A stretch of DNA of 64,000 nt, taken from the NCBI GenBank assembly GCA_963716215.1, contig OY970298.1:3038001-3102000 (forward strand), in the 5' to 3' direction. The stretch is from JACVRW01 sp963716215. GTDB taxonomy: Bacteria > Actinomycetota > Thermoleophilia > Solirubrobacterales > Thermoleophilaceae. The position numbers were made by a program, and so were the translations under genes. Every line of letters starts with the position of its first letter. Position 1 is the first letter of the stretch. This document shows positions 1 to 7,139 of this stretch, one piece after another. Below the pieces are notes generated by a model that had not been told where the DNA came from, searched no databases, and saw only the letters and a list, made by a program, of their open reading frames with translations.

Positions 1-697
1 AGGCCTGGCCCACCTCGCCCAGCACGGCCTCGACGCGCTCCTGAATCGCCGCGTCGAGCGTGAGGCGGATGTCCTCGCCGGATTCGGCGCGGTCGGTCTC
101 GATCAGGCTGACGGGCTCTCCGAGCGCATCCTTGACCAGCCGGCGGTGGCCGTCGTCGCCCCCGAGCGTCTCCTCCTGGGAGTACTCGAGCCCGGCCAGC
201 CCGGTGTTCTCGGTCCCGACGGTGCCGAGCAGCTGGGCGGCCAGGGCGCCCTGGGGATAGGTGCGCTTCGGCTCCACGACCGTGTCGATGCCCTCGATAC
301 CGAGCTGCTCGATCCTGTGGCCAAGCGACGGGTCCATCTTGTGGCGCAGGTAGACGAAGCTCGAGTCGCGGTCGCTCAGCTTCTTGAGCAGGTCGTCCTC
401 GTCCACGCCGAGCAGCGACGCGAGCCGAGCCGCGACGCGCGCCGGGTTGTCGATCAGGAACGGGTGCGCGAACACGGTGACCGCGTCCTCGGAGACCGCC
501 AGCTCCTTGCCGTGGCGGTCCAGGATCGTGCCGCGCCGGGCGGGCACGACCATGTCCTCCACCTGCTGCTGGAGCGCGCGGTCGCCGAGCGACCCGGCCT
601 TGACGGTGCCGATCCAGGTCGCCCGCGCGGTCGCCGCGCCGAGCAGCAACAGGAAGAGGGCGAAGAGCAGCCCGATCCTGCGCTCAACAAGGCGCAC
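1..697 (-). CDS. ftsI: FtsI-type penicillin-binding protein, N-terminal part (cut by window edge)
   Basis: Septal peptidoglycan transpeptidase of the divisome. The visible 232 residues start at a GTG four bases after the ftsL stop. They show a short cytoplasmic stretch (MRLVERRIG), one membrane helix at about residues 9-26, and the class B PBP N-terminal signature PARRGTILDRHGKELA near residues 53-68. The N-terminal non-catalytic region follows (YPQGALAAQLLG, GLAGLEYSQEETLGG, LTLDAAIQERVE). The transpeptidase domain with the SxxK serine lies beyond base 1. Its place after mraZ-rsmH-ftsL is the standard dcw order and supports FtsI over another class B PBP. Confidence 0.93.
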   Translation of the reverse strand, partial: MRLVERRIGLLFALFLLLLGAATARATWIGTVKAGSLGDRALQQQVEDMVVPARRGTILDRHGKELAVSEDAVTVFAHPFLIDNPARVAARLASLLGVDEDDLLKKLSDRDSSFVYLRHKMDPSLGHRIEQLGIEGIDTVVEPKRTYPQGALAAQLLGTVGTENTGLAGLEYSQEETLGGDDGHRRLVKDALGEPVSLIETDRAESGEDIRLTLDAAIQERVEAVLGEVGQA

Positions 698-700
698 GCG

Positions 701-1390
701 CTAACCCGTGGGCGAGTCCGCCGTGGCGGTGGTCGGCGGCGTTGTGGTGGTCGGCGGCGTTGTGGCGGTGGTCGGCGTTGTGGTGGTGGTCGGCGTTGTG
801 GTGGTGGTCGGCGCGACCGTCGTGGTCGGCGCGACCGGCGCGATCGGCGTCTCCGGCTCCGCGACGACCGGATCCGGCGCGACGCTCGGGTCGGGCGCGA
901 TGATGCGCTTGGAGGCCTTGCGCGCGTCGATGGTCGGGTTCGACTTCAGGTAGCGGACCTCGACCGGCGCCGGCAGCACCAGGCCGAGCTCGGCCGCGGA
1001 CTGCTGGATGCGCTCGCTGCTCGCCAGGCGAGCCACGTCGAGCCTGATCCGCGCGTTCTCGCGCTTGAGTTGCGACGCGCGATCCGCCATCTGCGTGATC
1101 TCGCGGTTCATCTGGAGCAGGTCGACGTTGAAGAACACGATCCCGGCGAGCAGCACGCCCACCAGCCCGATCCAGACCCGCCCCGAGAGCAGTGCGTCGA
1201 GGATGCGGGCCCCGGGCGGCATCGCCAGCGCGCCGGTGGCCCGGCGCGAGGCGGTCTGGCCGGACGCGCGGCGGGTTGGTCTCCGGGCGGGCGCCACGGG
1301 GCGCCGTGGTGCCGGGTGCGGCCGCGCGGGCGCGGCGCGGCCGGCGGTCGCCCGCCGGGCCGGAGCGGCTGCCGCGGCTGCGCGCCCCAT
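701..1390 (-). CDS. ftsL: FtsL-like divisome protein with Thr/Pro-rich tail
   Basis: Small bitopic divisome protein, expected to work with FtsB/FtsQ. The 229 residues hold an Ala/Arg/Pro-rich cytoplasmic segment (about 1-60), one membrane helix (SGRVWIGLVGVLLAGIVFF), then a coiled coil (LLQMNREITQMADRASQLKR). The last 43 residues are almost only Thr, Pro and Ala, an extracytoplasmic tail not usual for FtsL. The ATG at 1390 overlaps the rsmH stop (TGATG), which fixes the start better than the longer in-frame extension. FtsL sequences diverge strongly, so the name rests on position, topology and coiled coil, not on identity. Confidence 0.8.
   Translation of the reverse strand: MGRAAAAAAPARRATAGRAAPARPHPAPRRPVAPARRPTRRASGQTASRRATGALAMPPGARILDALLSGRVWIGLVGVLLAGIVFFNVDLLQMNREITQMADRASQLKRENARIRLDVARLASSERIQQSAAELGLVLPAPVEVRYLKSNPTIDARKASKRIIAPDPSVAPDPVVAEPETPIAPVAPTTTVAPTTTTTPTTTTTPTTATTPPTTTTPPTTATADSPTG
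713..832. repeat. GT-rich low-complexity repeat in ftsL
   Basis: About 120 bases of irregular tandem repeats built from GTGGTGGTCGGC and GTTGTGGTGGTCGGC units on the plus strand. On the minus strand they encode the ACC-rich (PTTTTTPTT) tail of the FtsL-like protein. Such tracts vary in length between strains by slippage. Confidence 0.8.
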
Positions 1391-2346
1391 CAGACGTCCT
1401 CCGCCCCGGCCAGCCGGCGCGCGGCGCGCAGCCGGCCGGACTTGGAGCGCGGGTTCTGGGCCACCTCGCCGGCGGTCGGCGCCACCGGACGCCCGGTCAG
1501 GAGCTCGGCCTCGGGCTCGTGGCCGCACACGCAGACCGGGAAGTCAGGCGGGCAGATGCAGCCGCGCGCCCGCTCGACCAGGAACCGCTTCACGCGCCGG
1601 TCCTCGAGCGAGTGGAAGGAGATCGCGGCCAGCCGGCCACCCGGACGCAGCAGGTCCCAGGCCAGCGGCAGCGCGCGGTCGAGCGAGTCGAGCTCGCCGT
1701 TGACGGCGATGCGAACCGCCTGGAAGACGCGCTTGGCGGGATGGCCGCCGCCGAAGCTGCGGCGCACCGCCGCCGGCAGCGCGGCCTCGATCGCCTCGAC
1801 CAGCTCGCTGGTCGTCTCGAACGGCGCGCGCGCCCTCCGCCTCACGATCTCGCGGGCAATCCGGCGGGCGTTCGGGTCCTCGCCGTAGCGGCGGAAGATC
1901 TGTGCGAGCTGGCGCTCGTCCCAGCCGTTGAGCACGGTGCGTGCGTCGAGCTCCTGGCCGGGGTCCATGCGCATGTCGAGCGGCGCGTCGTAGGAGTAGG
2001 AGAAGCCGCGCTCCCGCGCGTCGACCTGCATCGAGGAGATGCCAAGGTCGAGGTAGACCACGTCGGCGCCGATCTCCTCCTCGCCGAGCACGGCGAGGCC
2101 CTCCGCATAGTCCATGCGCAGGAAGCGCGTTTCGCAGGCCACCTCCGCGGCCAGCTCGTCGAAGCGCGCCTCGGCGGCCGGATCGCGGTCGATGCAGACC
2201 AAGGTGCCCGTCGACCCCAGACGGTCGGCCACCAGGCGCGCGTGACCCCCCGCTCCGAACGTGCAGTCCACAGCGGTCTCGCCCCGCGATGGGGCCGTGA
2301 GGTCGATCAGCTCGCCGGCCAGCACCGGGACGTGCACGGGACTCAT
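1390..2346 (-). CDS. rsmH: 16S rRNA (cytosine-1402-N4) methyltransferase RsmH (MraW)
   Basis: SAM-dependent methylation of C1402 in 16S rRNA. The 318-residue protein opens with HVPVLAGELIDL and shows the SAM-binding VDCTFGAGGHA loop, YLDLGISSMQVD, the substrate signature SYSYDAPLDMRMD, and the C-terminal block AISFHSLEDRRVKRF. Cysteines in CICPPDFPVCVCGH are typical of the family C-terminus. I start at ATG 2346, two bases after the mraZ stop; an upstream TTG (2364) in the same frame would overlap mraZ and adds nothing conserved. The gene is translationally linked to mraZ and ftsL. Confidence 0.95.
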   Translation of the reverse strand: MSPVHVPVLAGELIDLTAPSRGETAVDCTFGAGGHARLVADRLGSTGTLVCIDRDPAAEARFDELAAEVACETRFLRMDYAEGLAVLGEEEIGADVVYLDLGISSMQVDARERGFSYSYDAPLDMRMDPGQELDARTVLNGWDERQLAQIFRRYGEDPNARRIAREIVRRRARAPFETTSELVEAIEAALPAAVRRSFGGGHPAKRVFQAVRIAVNGELDSLDRALPLAWDLLRPGGRLAAISFHSLEDRRVKRFLVERARGCICPPDFPVCVCGHEPEAELLTGRPVAPTAGEVAQNPRSKSGRLRAARRLAGAEDV

Positions 2347-2347
2347 G

Positions 2348-2782
2348 TCAAGAAGGATTGCCAAGGCGCTCCGTCACCTCCTCGATCTCCGCGTCCAGGG
2401 CGTCCTGGACCGAGCGCCAGCGCTCCGCGCCCCAGACCTCGAGATGGTCGCCGACCCCGACCACGACGACCTCCTTCTCGATCGCCGCGTGAGTCAGCAG
2501 CGGCGCGGGCAGCGTCACGCGGCCGCTCGCGTCCAGCTCGAGGTCGAAGGAGTTGCCCTGGTAGAAGCGGCTCAGCTTGCGGTACTCGGCGCCCATCGGA
2601 TTCAGCGCTCCGAGCGCGCGCTCGATGATCGCCTCGTGATTGTCGGGCGTCCAGATCGCCACGCACGGCTCCGGGTCCTTGGCGAGCACCGTTCCCGCTG
2701 AGAAGGACGTCCGGAAGCGAGCCGGAATGCTGAGCCGGTTCTTCGCGTCCAGCGAGTGCTCGAAGTGGCCTCGAAATGCCAA
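2348..2782 (-). CDS. mraZ: Transcriptional regulator MraZ
   Basis: DNA-binding regulator that heads the dcw cluster and in other bacteria represses its own promoter. It has 144 residues, the usual length, with two SpoVT/AbrB-like swapped-hairpin halves: FRGHFEHSLDAKNRLSIPAR at the N-terminus and FDLELDASGRVTLPAPLL in the second half, each with the conserved D-x-x-x-R core. The start codon is TTG at 2782 (protein begins MAFRGHFEHS). A nearby ATG lies in another frame. Repeated GTGGG boxes lie upstream at 2859-2883, as expected for autoregulation. Confidence 0.95.
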   Translation of the reverse strand: MAFRGHFEHSLDAKNRLSIPARFRTSFSAGTVLAKDPEPCVAIWTPDNHEAIIERALGALNPMGAEYRKLSRFYQGNSFDLELDASGRVTLPAPLLTHAAIEKEVVVVGVGDHLEVWGAERWRSVQDALDAEIEEVTERLGNPS

Positions 2783-2808
2783 TTTGCATGTCCAGCGGAA
2801 GAGTCAGA

Positions 2809-2845
2809 CCGGAGTGGCGGAGTGGGAGGAGCCCCGCCACTCCGG
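2809..2845. promoter_or_regulatory. Perfect 12-bp inverted repeat in mraZ 5' leader
   Basis: CCGGAGTGGCGG (2809-2820) and CCGCCACTCCGG (2834-2845) are exact reverse complements around a 13-base loop. The element lies between the mraZ promoter/operator and the TTG start, so the transcript would carry a strong hairpin about 30 bases before the start. No U-run follows on either strand, so a simple terminator is unlikely. It might tune translation or attenuate the cluster; this is inference. Confidence 0.6.
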
Positions 2846-2858
2846 TCAATTGATGGGC

Positions 2859-2892
2859 GCCACCCTAGCCCACTTTCTCCCACTCCGCAACA
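2859..2892 (-). promoter_or_regulatory. mraZ promoter with three MraZ-type boxes
   Basis: On the minus strand GTGGG (2883-2879), GTGGG (2873-2869) and GTGGC (2863-2859) repeat with an exact 10-base period, the arrangement known for MraZ operators. A possible promoter overlaps them: TTGCGG, a 17-base spacer holding two boxes, then TAGGGT. Binding would therefore block RNA polymerase. The box pattern is read directly; the -35/-10 assignment is inferred. Confidence 0.7.
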
Positions 2893-3103
2893 CCAGGCCC
2901 CACTTTTCCGTCCGATCGTGCCCCTCGCGTGCCCGGCGACACGTGATTTCGGCTCTACAGAGCGCCACAGCGGGTGGGAGGACCGGAGTGCTCCGCGGCC
3001 TGTTGCGCGGAGCTCCTGCAAGAGGCGTTGCGTCTGAAGGGGTGAGGCCGCAACCCGAGCGGGTCACGCGCTGTTGGGGGTGGGAACGGAATCCGAAGAC
3101 CGC
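2893..3103. other. Intergenic region between divergent mraZ and the secreted-protein gene
   Basis: This stretch separates the mraZ promoter from the plus-strand gene at 3116. I see no convincing ORF, repeat or RNA in it. The promoter of the plus-strand gene must lie here, but I cannot mark it with confidence. Confidence 0.5.
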
Positions 3104-3115
3104 AGGAGGTCATCC

Positions 3116-3667
3116 ATGAAGCGCTTTCTCCGCACACCCTCACCTGCCATGGTCGTGGCGTGCGCGGCCCTGTTCGTCTCGCTCGGCGGCGTCTCCTATG
3201 CCGTGGCGACGATCGGATCGGAGGACATCGTCAACGGCTCCATCCGAAATCGGGACTTCAAGGACGGGACGCTCCGCGGCCAGGAGGCCAAGCCAGACGG
3301 CTTCGGCCCCAACGCCATCAAGGAGCAGTCCCTCGACTCGAGCAAGTTCAAGGTCGTGCCGATCGCGACCGTCGCCGACGGCGTCACCCGGCACGCGGTG
3401 ATCTCCACCACTGGCGGCGCCGTGCGCGCGCGCGGCGTGGCCTCGAGCGCCCAGACCGGGCCCGGCCAGTACCAGGTGATCCTCGACCGCGACGTGCGCC
3501 AGTGCGTCTACGTTGCGACGCTCGGCGACGAGTCGGCCTCCGGGCCCGGCACGGGTCAGATCGCGGTCACCTCGCTGTCCAGCAACGTGAACGGCGTGCG
3601 GGTGGTCACGCGCAACAGCGACGGCACACTCGCCGACCGGTCGTTCCACCTGGTGGTGTCGTGCTGA
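3116..3667 (+). CDS. Secreted protein of unknown function, Thermoleophilia type
   Basis: A 183-residue exported protein. It starts MKRFLRTPSPAMVVACAALF, a signal peptide or membrane anchor, followed by SLGGVSYAVA and a motif (SIRNRDFKDGTLRGQEAKP) that I associate with large families of secreted proteins in Solirubrobacterales. The rest is a predicted beta-rich domain with a Cys pair (RQCVYVA, VVSC at the end). AGGAGGT at 3104-3110 sits five bases before ATG 3116 and fixes the start, ruling out the upstream in-frame extension. No enzymatic motif is seen and function is unknown. It stands alone, convergent with the tad genes. Confidence 0.75.
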   Translation: MKRFLRTPSPAMVVACAALFVSLGGVSYAVATIGSEDIVNGSIRNRDFKDGTLRGQEAKPDGFGPNAIKEQSLDSSKFKVVPIATVADGVTRHAVISTTGGAVRARGVASSAQTGPGQYQVILDRDVRQCVYVATLGDESASGPGTGQIAVTSLSSNVNGVRVVTRNSDGTLADRSFHLVVSC

Positions 3668-3678
3668 GCTACCGGCCG

Positions 3679-4561
3679 TCAGGCAGCGCTCCCCTCCCCC
3701 TCCGTCGCCCAGCAGGCGCGCGCCACCAGCGCCGCTGCCACCAGCAGCAGCACGGAGGGGACGAGCAGCAGAGCCACGACCAGCTGGATCTTCGGCCCGG
3801 CGCGCGCGGCCTCCTCGCGCGCGTGCCGGGCAAGGGCGAAGCGGGCGTCGCGGGCTTGGGCGGCGAGCGTCTCGGCCGGCGGCGCCCCATGACGGCGCGC
3901 GCGGTCGAGCGCCGCCACGAGCGCCCCGACCTCGGGCAGCGGCGCCCGCTCGGCCATGCCGGCCAGTGCGCGCTCGAGCGGTACCCCAAGCGCCACCTGC
4001 CGCCCCACCGCCCGCCACTCCGCGGCGAGCGGGCCGTGGGTGCGGGCGCCGACGGCCCGGAGCGCCTCGGCGAGCGTGCTGCCTGACTCCACCGCGACGC
4101 GGAGCAGGTCGAGGAGCCCGGCAACTCGCGGCGCACCAGCCGCGCCCGCTCGGCCGCCCGACGGGCGAGCCAGAGGTCCGGCGCGAGGAAGCCGGCGACG
4201 GGCCGCTCCGAGCACGAGCGCCAGGGCCAGCGCGCCCGGGCATCGCGGCGGCGAACGTCGCCGCACCGACGCCACCCGCGCCGGCCGCGGCGAGCTTCGC
4301 GGCCATCAGCTCGCGCGGACCGAGCCCGGCGGGCCTGCCGGCGGCCGCGATCCGAGCATCGAGCTGCCTCGGGGCCGGCGCCGCCGCGGGCCGCAGCCGC
4401 GCCCCGACCCTGACCAGTACGCGGAGCAGCGGCGGTCCGCGGTCGGCTGCGCCCGCCCGGCGCGCGCCGCCACGGGGGTCAGCGACGCCCGAGCAGGAGC
4501 CCGCCTCCGCCCCGCGCCGAGCGCGGCCCGCGAGCCCGGCGAGCAGCACCGCGGCGCTCAC
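3679..4561 (-). CDS. tadC: TadC-type pilus assembly membrane protein (three frameshifts)
   Basis: Inner-membrane platform protein of the Tad/Flp pilus, GspF (T2SSF) family. The gene starts at GTG 4561, overlapping the tadB stop (GTGA). The reading frame breaks three times between about 4237 and 4120. Reading through with one base removed at a GGG run, one removed at a CCC run and one added at a GGG run gives a smooth protein: MAAKLAAAGAGGVGAATF, then MPGALALALVLGAA, then FLAPDLWLARRAAERARL, then LLDLLRVAVESGSTLAEALR, the GspF core. It ends with a hydrophobic helix (IQLVVALLLVPSVLLLVAAA). Three compensating errors in 120 bases suggest a poor consensus. Confidence 0.72.
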
Positions 4562-5417
4562 CAGCGCACCCTTCCCAGCCTGCGGATCAGGGTCGCCGCC
4601 GAGCGCTTGCAGGAACAGCGCGATGCCGGCCAGCCACGCCGGTCACGAACGAGCCGCCGACGGCGGTCAGCCAGCCGGGGCTGGCGAGCTCGGCCAGCAC
4701 GGCGCCGCCCAGAGGCAGGGCCACCACGAGCACGCCCGTGAAGCGTGCCTGGGCCGTCGCCGCCCTGAGCTCGCCCTCCAAGCGCGACTGCTCCTCCATC
4801 GCCCGCGCCGTCTCGCGCAGCAGCCGGGCGAGGTCGCCGCCGGCACGGCGCTGGAGGACGCAGGCCGCCACGACGATGTCCAGCCGAGCCGAGCCCACCC
4901 GCCCGCGCATCGCCTCGAGGGCGTCCTCGGTCGCGGCTCCAACGGCCAGCTCCGCGCACGCGCGGCGCAGTTCGTGCCCTGCTGCGCCGCCGACCGATCG
5001 CGTCGCCTCCTGCACCGCGCCCCGCAACGAGTGCCCGCCGGCCAGGGCGTCGGCGACAGCGAGCGCCAGCTCGGGCATTCCGGCGTCGACCGCTCGGCGA
5101 AAGCGCTCGCGGCGGGCGCGCAGGAGCCTGGCCACCAGCCACGGGCCGCCGCAGCCGAGCGCGAGGCCGCCAAGCGGGCCTGCGACGACCCAGCCGGTCA
5201 CGAGCGCTAGTCCCGCGCCGGCCAGCAACAGCCGCCGCCGCTCAGCCGCACCCGGAGCGCGGCCCTCGCGCCCGAGCGTCACAACGACGTCGACGAGCGC
5301 GGCCAAGGCACGCGCGGCGCCCGTGCCGCGTGCGAGCAGGCCGCGGCCGAGCAGATCGTGCGCGGCGAGGGCCGCTGCGAGGCCACCGAGCGCGGCCAGC
5401 ATGGGCGCGGCCGTCAC
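4558..5417 (-). CDS. tadB: TadB-type pilus assembly membrane protein (two frameshifts near the end)
   Basis: GspF-family platform protein, partner of TadC and the TadA ATPase. GTG 5417 overlaps the tadA stop (GTGA). The N-terminus has a helix (LAALGGLAAALAAHDLLG), and the centre carries the T2SSF domain: DAGMPELALAVADALAGGHS, LRGAVQEATRSVGG, GGDLARLLRETARAM. At about 4645 the frame changes; one base less gives TAWLAGIALFLQAL. A second change near 4590 leads to TLIRRLGRVRW and a TGA overlapping the tadC GTG start, as expected for an operon. Without correction the protein ends early in a basic tail. Confidence 0.78.
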
Positions 5418-6595
5418 GTCCGCCCCTCCCGGCGCAGCCTCGCCAGCCGCTCGGCCAGCCGGCCATCGCCAGGCGCCCGGGGCTCGCCCCCGCGCCGGTA
5501 CAGCTCGCGCACGCCGGCAGCGTCCGCCACGCGCACCACCTCCGTGACGCACTCCACGGCCCGCGACCCGTCCGCGAGGCGCGCCTGGTGGACGATCAGA
5601 TCGAGCGCACTGGCCGCCTGTTCGCGTACGGCCGCGTGCGGGAGACCCACCCCGGCCATCAGCGCGAGCGTCTCGACTCGCCGCAGCGCGTCCTCCGGCG
5701 AGTTCGCGTGCACAGTGGTCAGCGAGCCGTCGTGGCCCGTGTTGAGCGCCTGGAGCATGTCCAGGGCCTCGGCGCCGCGGACCTCGCCGACCACGATGCG
5801 GTCGGGGCGCATCCGCAGCGCGTTGCGCACCAGCTGGCGGATCGTCACCTCGCCGCGCCCCTCGAGGTTCGCCGGCCGCGCCTCGAGCCGCACGACGTGA
5901 CGCTGGCGCAGCCGCAGCTCCGCCGCGTCCTCGATCGTCACGATCCGCTCCTCGCCCGGGATCGCGCCCGACAGAGCGTTCAGGGTGGTGGTCTTACCCG
6001 ACCCGGTGCCGCCGCTGACAAGGACCGACGCGCGCGCGGCCACGCACACCGCCAGCAGCTCCGCCAACGCGGCCGGAAGCGTTCCGTTCGCAACCAGCTC
6101 TCGCAGGGAGAAGCCCTCGCGCCGGAAGCGGCGCACCGTCAGGCACGGCCCCGAGAGCGAGAGCGGCGGGATCACCACGTGCACGCGCGACCCGTCCGCG
6201 AGCCGCGCGTCGCACAGCGGCGAGGCTTCGTCCACCCTCCGCCCCAGCGGCGCCAGCACGCGCTCGATCGCGTGCATCAGCTCCGCCTCGCCCGCGAACT
6301 CGACCTCCGCACGCTCCACCCGCCCGCGCCGCTCGACGTAGACCGCACCCGGACCGTTGACCATCACCTCGTCTACCGAAGTGTCGGCCAGCAGCGGCTC
6401 GAGCGGCCCGAGCCCCGTGGCCAGCACGATCACGCGCTCGACCAGGGCCGCCCGCTCGGCATCGGGCAGCGCAGCCGCCTCGCGATCGACCAGGCCACGA
6501 ACCTCGTGCTCGAGCGAGCCTCCCGCCTCGCCGCCCCGCGCGCGCTCCACGAGCCTCGCCCGCAGCGCCTCCGCCAGCTCGTCCAGCGCCTCCAC
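5414..6595 (-). CDS. tadA: TadA/CpaF-type secretion ATPase
   Basis: Hexameric ATPase that powers Tad (Flp) pilus assembly, T2SS-E/VirB11 superfamily. The 393 residues include the N-terminal domain with DTSVDEVMVNGPGAVYVERR (about 71-90), Walker A GGTGSGKTT at 195-203, an Asp/Glu box (IVTIEDAAELRL, 218-229), the Walker B region MRPDRIVVGEVRGAEALDML, and the His box TGHDGSLTTVHANSPEDALRR. First gene of tadA-tadB-tadC on the minus strand; no pilin, prepilin peptidase or TadZ is seen nearby. A CpaB-like gene lies 25 kb away (30371). A strong inverted repeat lies just upstream. Confidence 0.93.
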   Translation of the reverse strand: MEALDELAEALRARLVERARGGEAGGSLEHEVRGLVDREAAALPDAERAALVERVIVLATGLGPLEPLLADTSVDEVMVNGPGAVYVERRGRVERAEVEFAGEAELMHAIERVLAPLGRRVDEASPLCDARLADGSRVHVVIPPLSLSGPCLTVRRFRREGFSLRELVANGTLPAALAELLAVCVAARASVLVSGGTGSGKTTTLNALSGAIPGEERIVTIEDAAELRLRQRHVVRLEARPANLEGRGEVTIRQLVRNALRMRPDRIVVGEVRGAEALDMLQALNTGHDGSLTTVHANSPEDALRRVETLALMAGVGLPHAAVREQAASALDLIVHQARLADGSRAVECVTEVVRVADAAGVRELYRRGGEPRAPGDGRLAERLARLRREGRT

Positions 6596-6645
6596 GACCG
6601 GTCAAGACGGCCAGGCCGCGGATTCGCCCCTGCCACCCCGGCACA

Positions 6646-6690
6646 CGAGACTGACGTTTGTGTCCTATTACGTCATCAAACTCAGTCTCG
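6646..6690. promoter_or_regulatory. Long inverted repeat upstream of tadA
   Basis: CGAGACTGA (6646-6654) pairs exactly with TCAGTCTCG (6682-6690), and after one unpaired C, GTTTG (6656-6660) pairs with CAAAC (6677-6681). The 16-base centre is AT-richer than its surroundings. The element lies in the 148-base gap between the DUF6636 gene and tadA. It could be an operator in the tadA promoter or a terminator of the upstream operon; there is no clear U-run. Confidence 0.5.
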
Positions 6691-6743
6691 TCGCGCAGGG
6701 CCCGCGCCGGGCTAGGGCCCGGGCCGCGGCCCAGCGCGGCCGC

Positions 6744-7139
6744 CTAGAACCAGCGCGCGAAGCGCCGCGCCAGCTTGAAGCCGTGGTCGTTGCGCAGGTT
6801 CACGCAGCGCACGCCGTCGCGCCTGCTCGTGCACTCGAAGCGCCCGCGACGGATCGACTGGCGGTAGCCCAGCACGCGCTCGCCGCCGAACACGGTGTCG
6901 CCCGCGCACACGAAGTCCGCGAAGCCGCGTCGGCCGACGCTGAGGCCGTGGCCCCAGTCCACCGGACACGACTCCGGCTTCGGGGGCGGCTTCCAGGCGC
7001 GATCGCGGATGTCACAGCGCGCGACCGACTTCGAGACGACGCAGCCGATGTTGTGCGATGGCGTCTCGAAAAACGTCGCTGCGCTGGCGGGAGCCGCCGT
7101 CAGCAGCGCCGCCGCAAGCCCTATGACCAGGATCCTCAT
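6744..7139 (-). CDS. DUF6636-type secreted protein
   Basis: A 131-residue exported protein. The signal peptide MRILVIGLAAALLTAAPASA is followed by a compact Cys-rich domain: SHNIGCVVSKSVARCDIRDR, SCPVDWGHGLSVGRRG, VCAGDTV, GRFECTSRRDGVRCVN, GHGF-like end (DHGFKLARR). This pattern matches my recollection of DUF6636, of unknown function. The six cysteines probably form disulfides. ATG 7139 overlaps the stop of the upstream glxA-like gene (ATGA), so the two are co-translated, tying this protein to the glycan locus. Confidence 0.75.
   Translation of the reverse strand: MRILVIGLAAALLTAAPASAATFFETPSHNIGCVVSKSVARCDIRDRAWKPPPKPESCPVDWGHGLSVGRRGFADFVCAGDTVFGGERVLGYRQSIRRGRFECTSRRDGVRCVNLRNDHGFKLARRFARWF

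Noticed and set aside
719..832. Regular repeats that look like a CRISPR or minisatellite
   Set aside because: The units are short, irregular and without spacers; they encode the Thr/Pro tail of the FtsL-like protein.
146..1888. Long plus-strand open frame of 580 codons opposite ftsI, ftsL and rsmH
   Set aside because: It is the high-GC shadow of the division genes: rich in Arg, Gly and Ala with no family motif, while the minus strand encodes recognised proteins throughout.
2809..2845. Rho-independent terminator before mraZ
   Set aside because: The stem is strong but no U-run follows on either strand, and it lies in the mraZ leader, not behind a gene.
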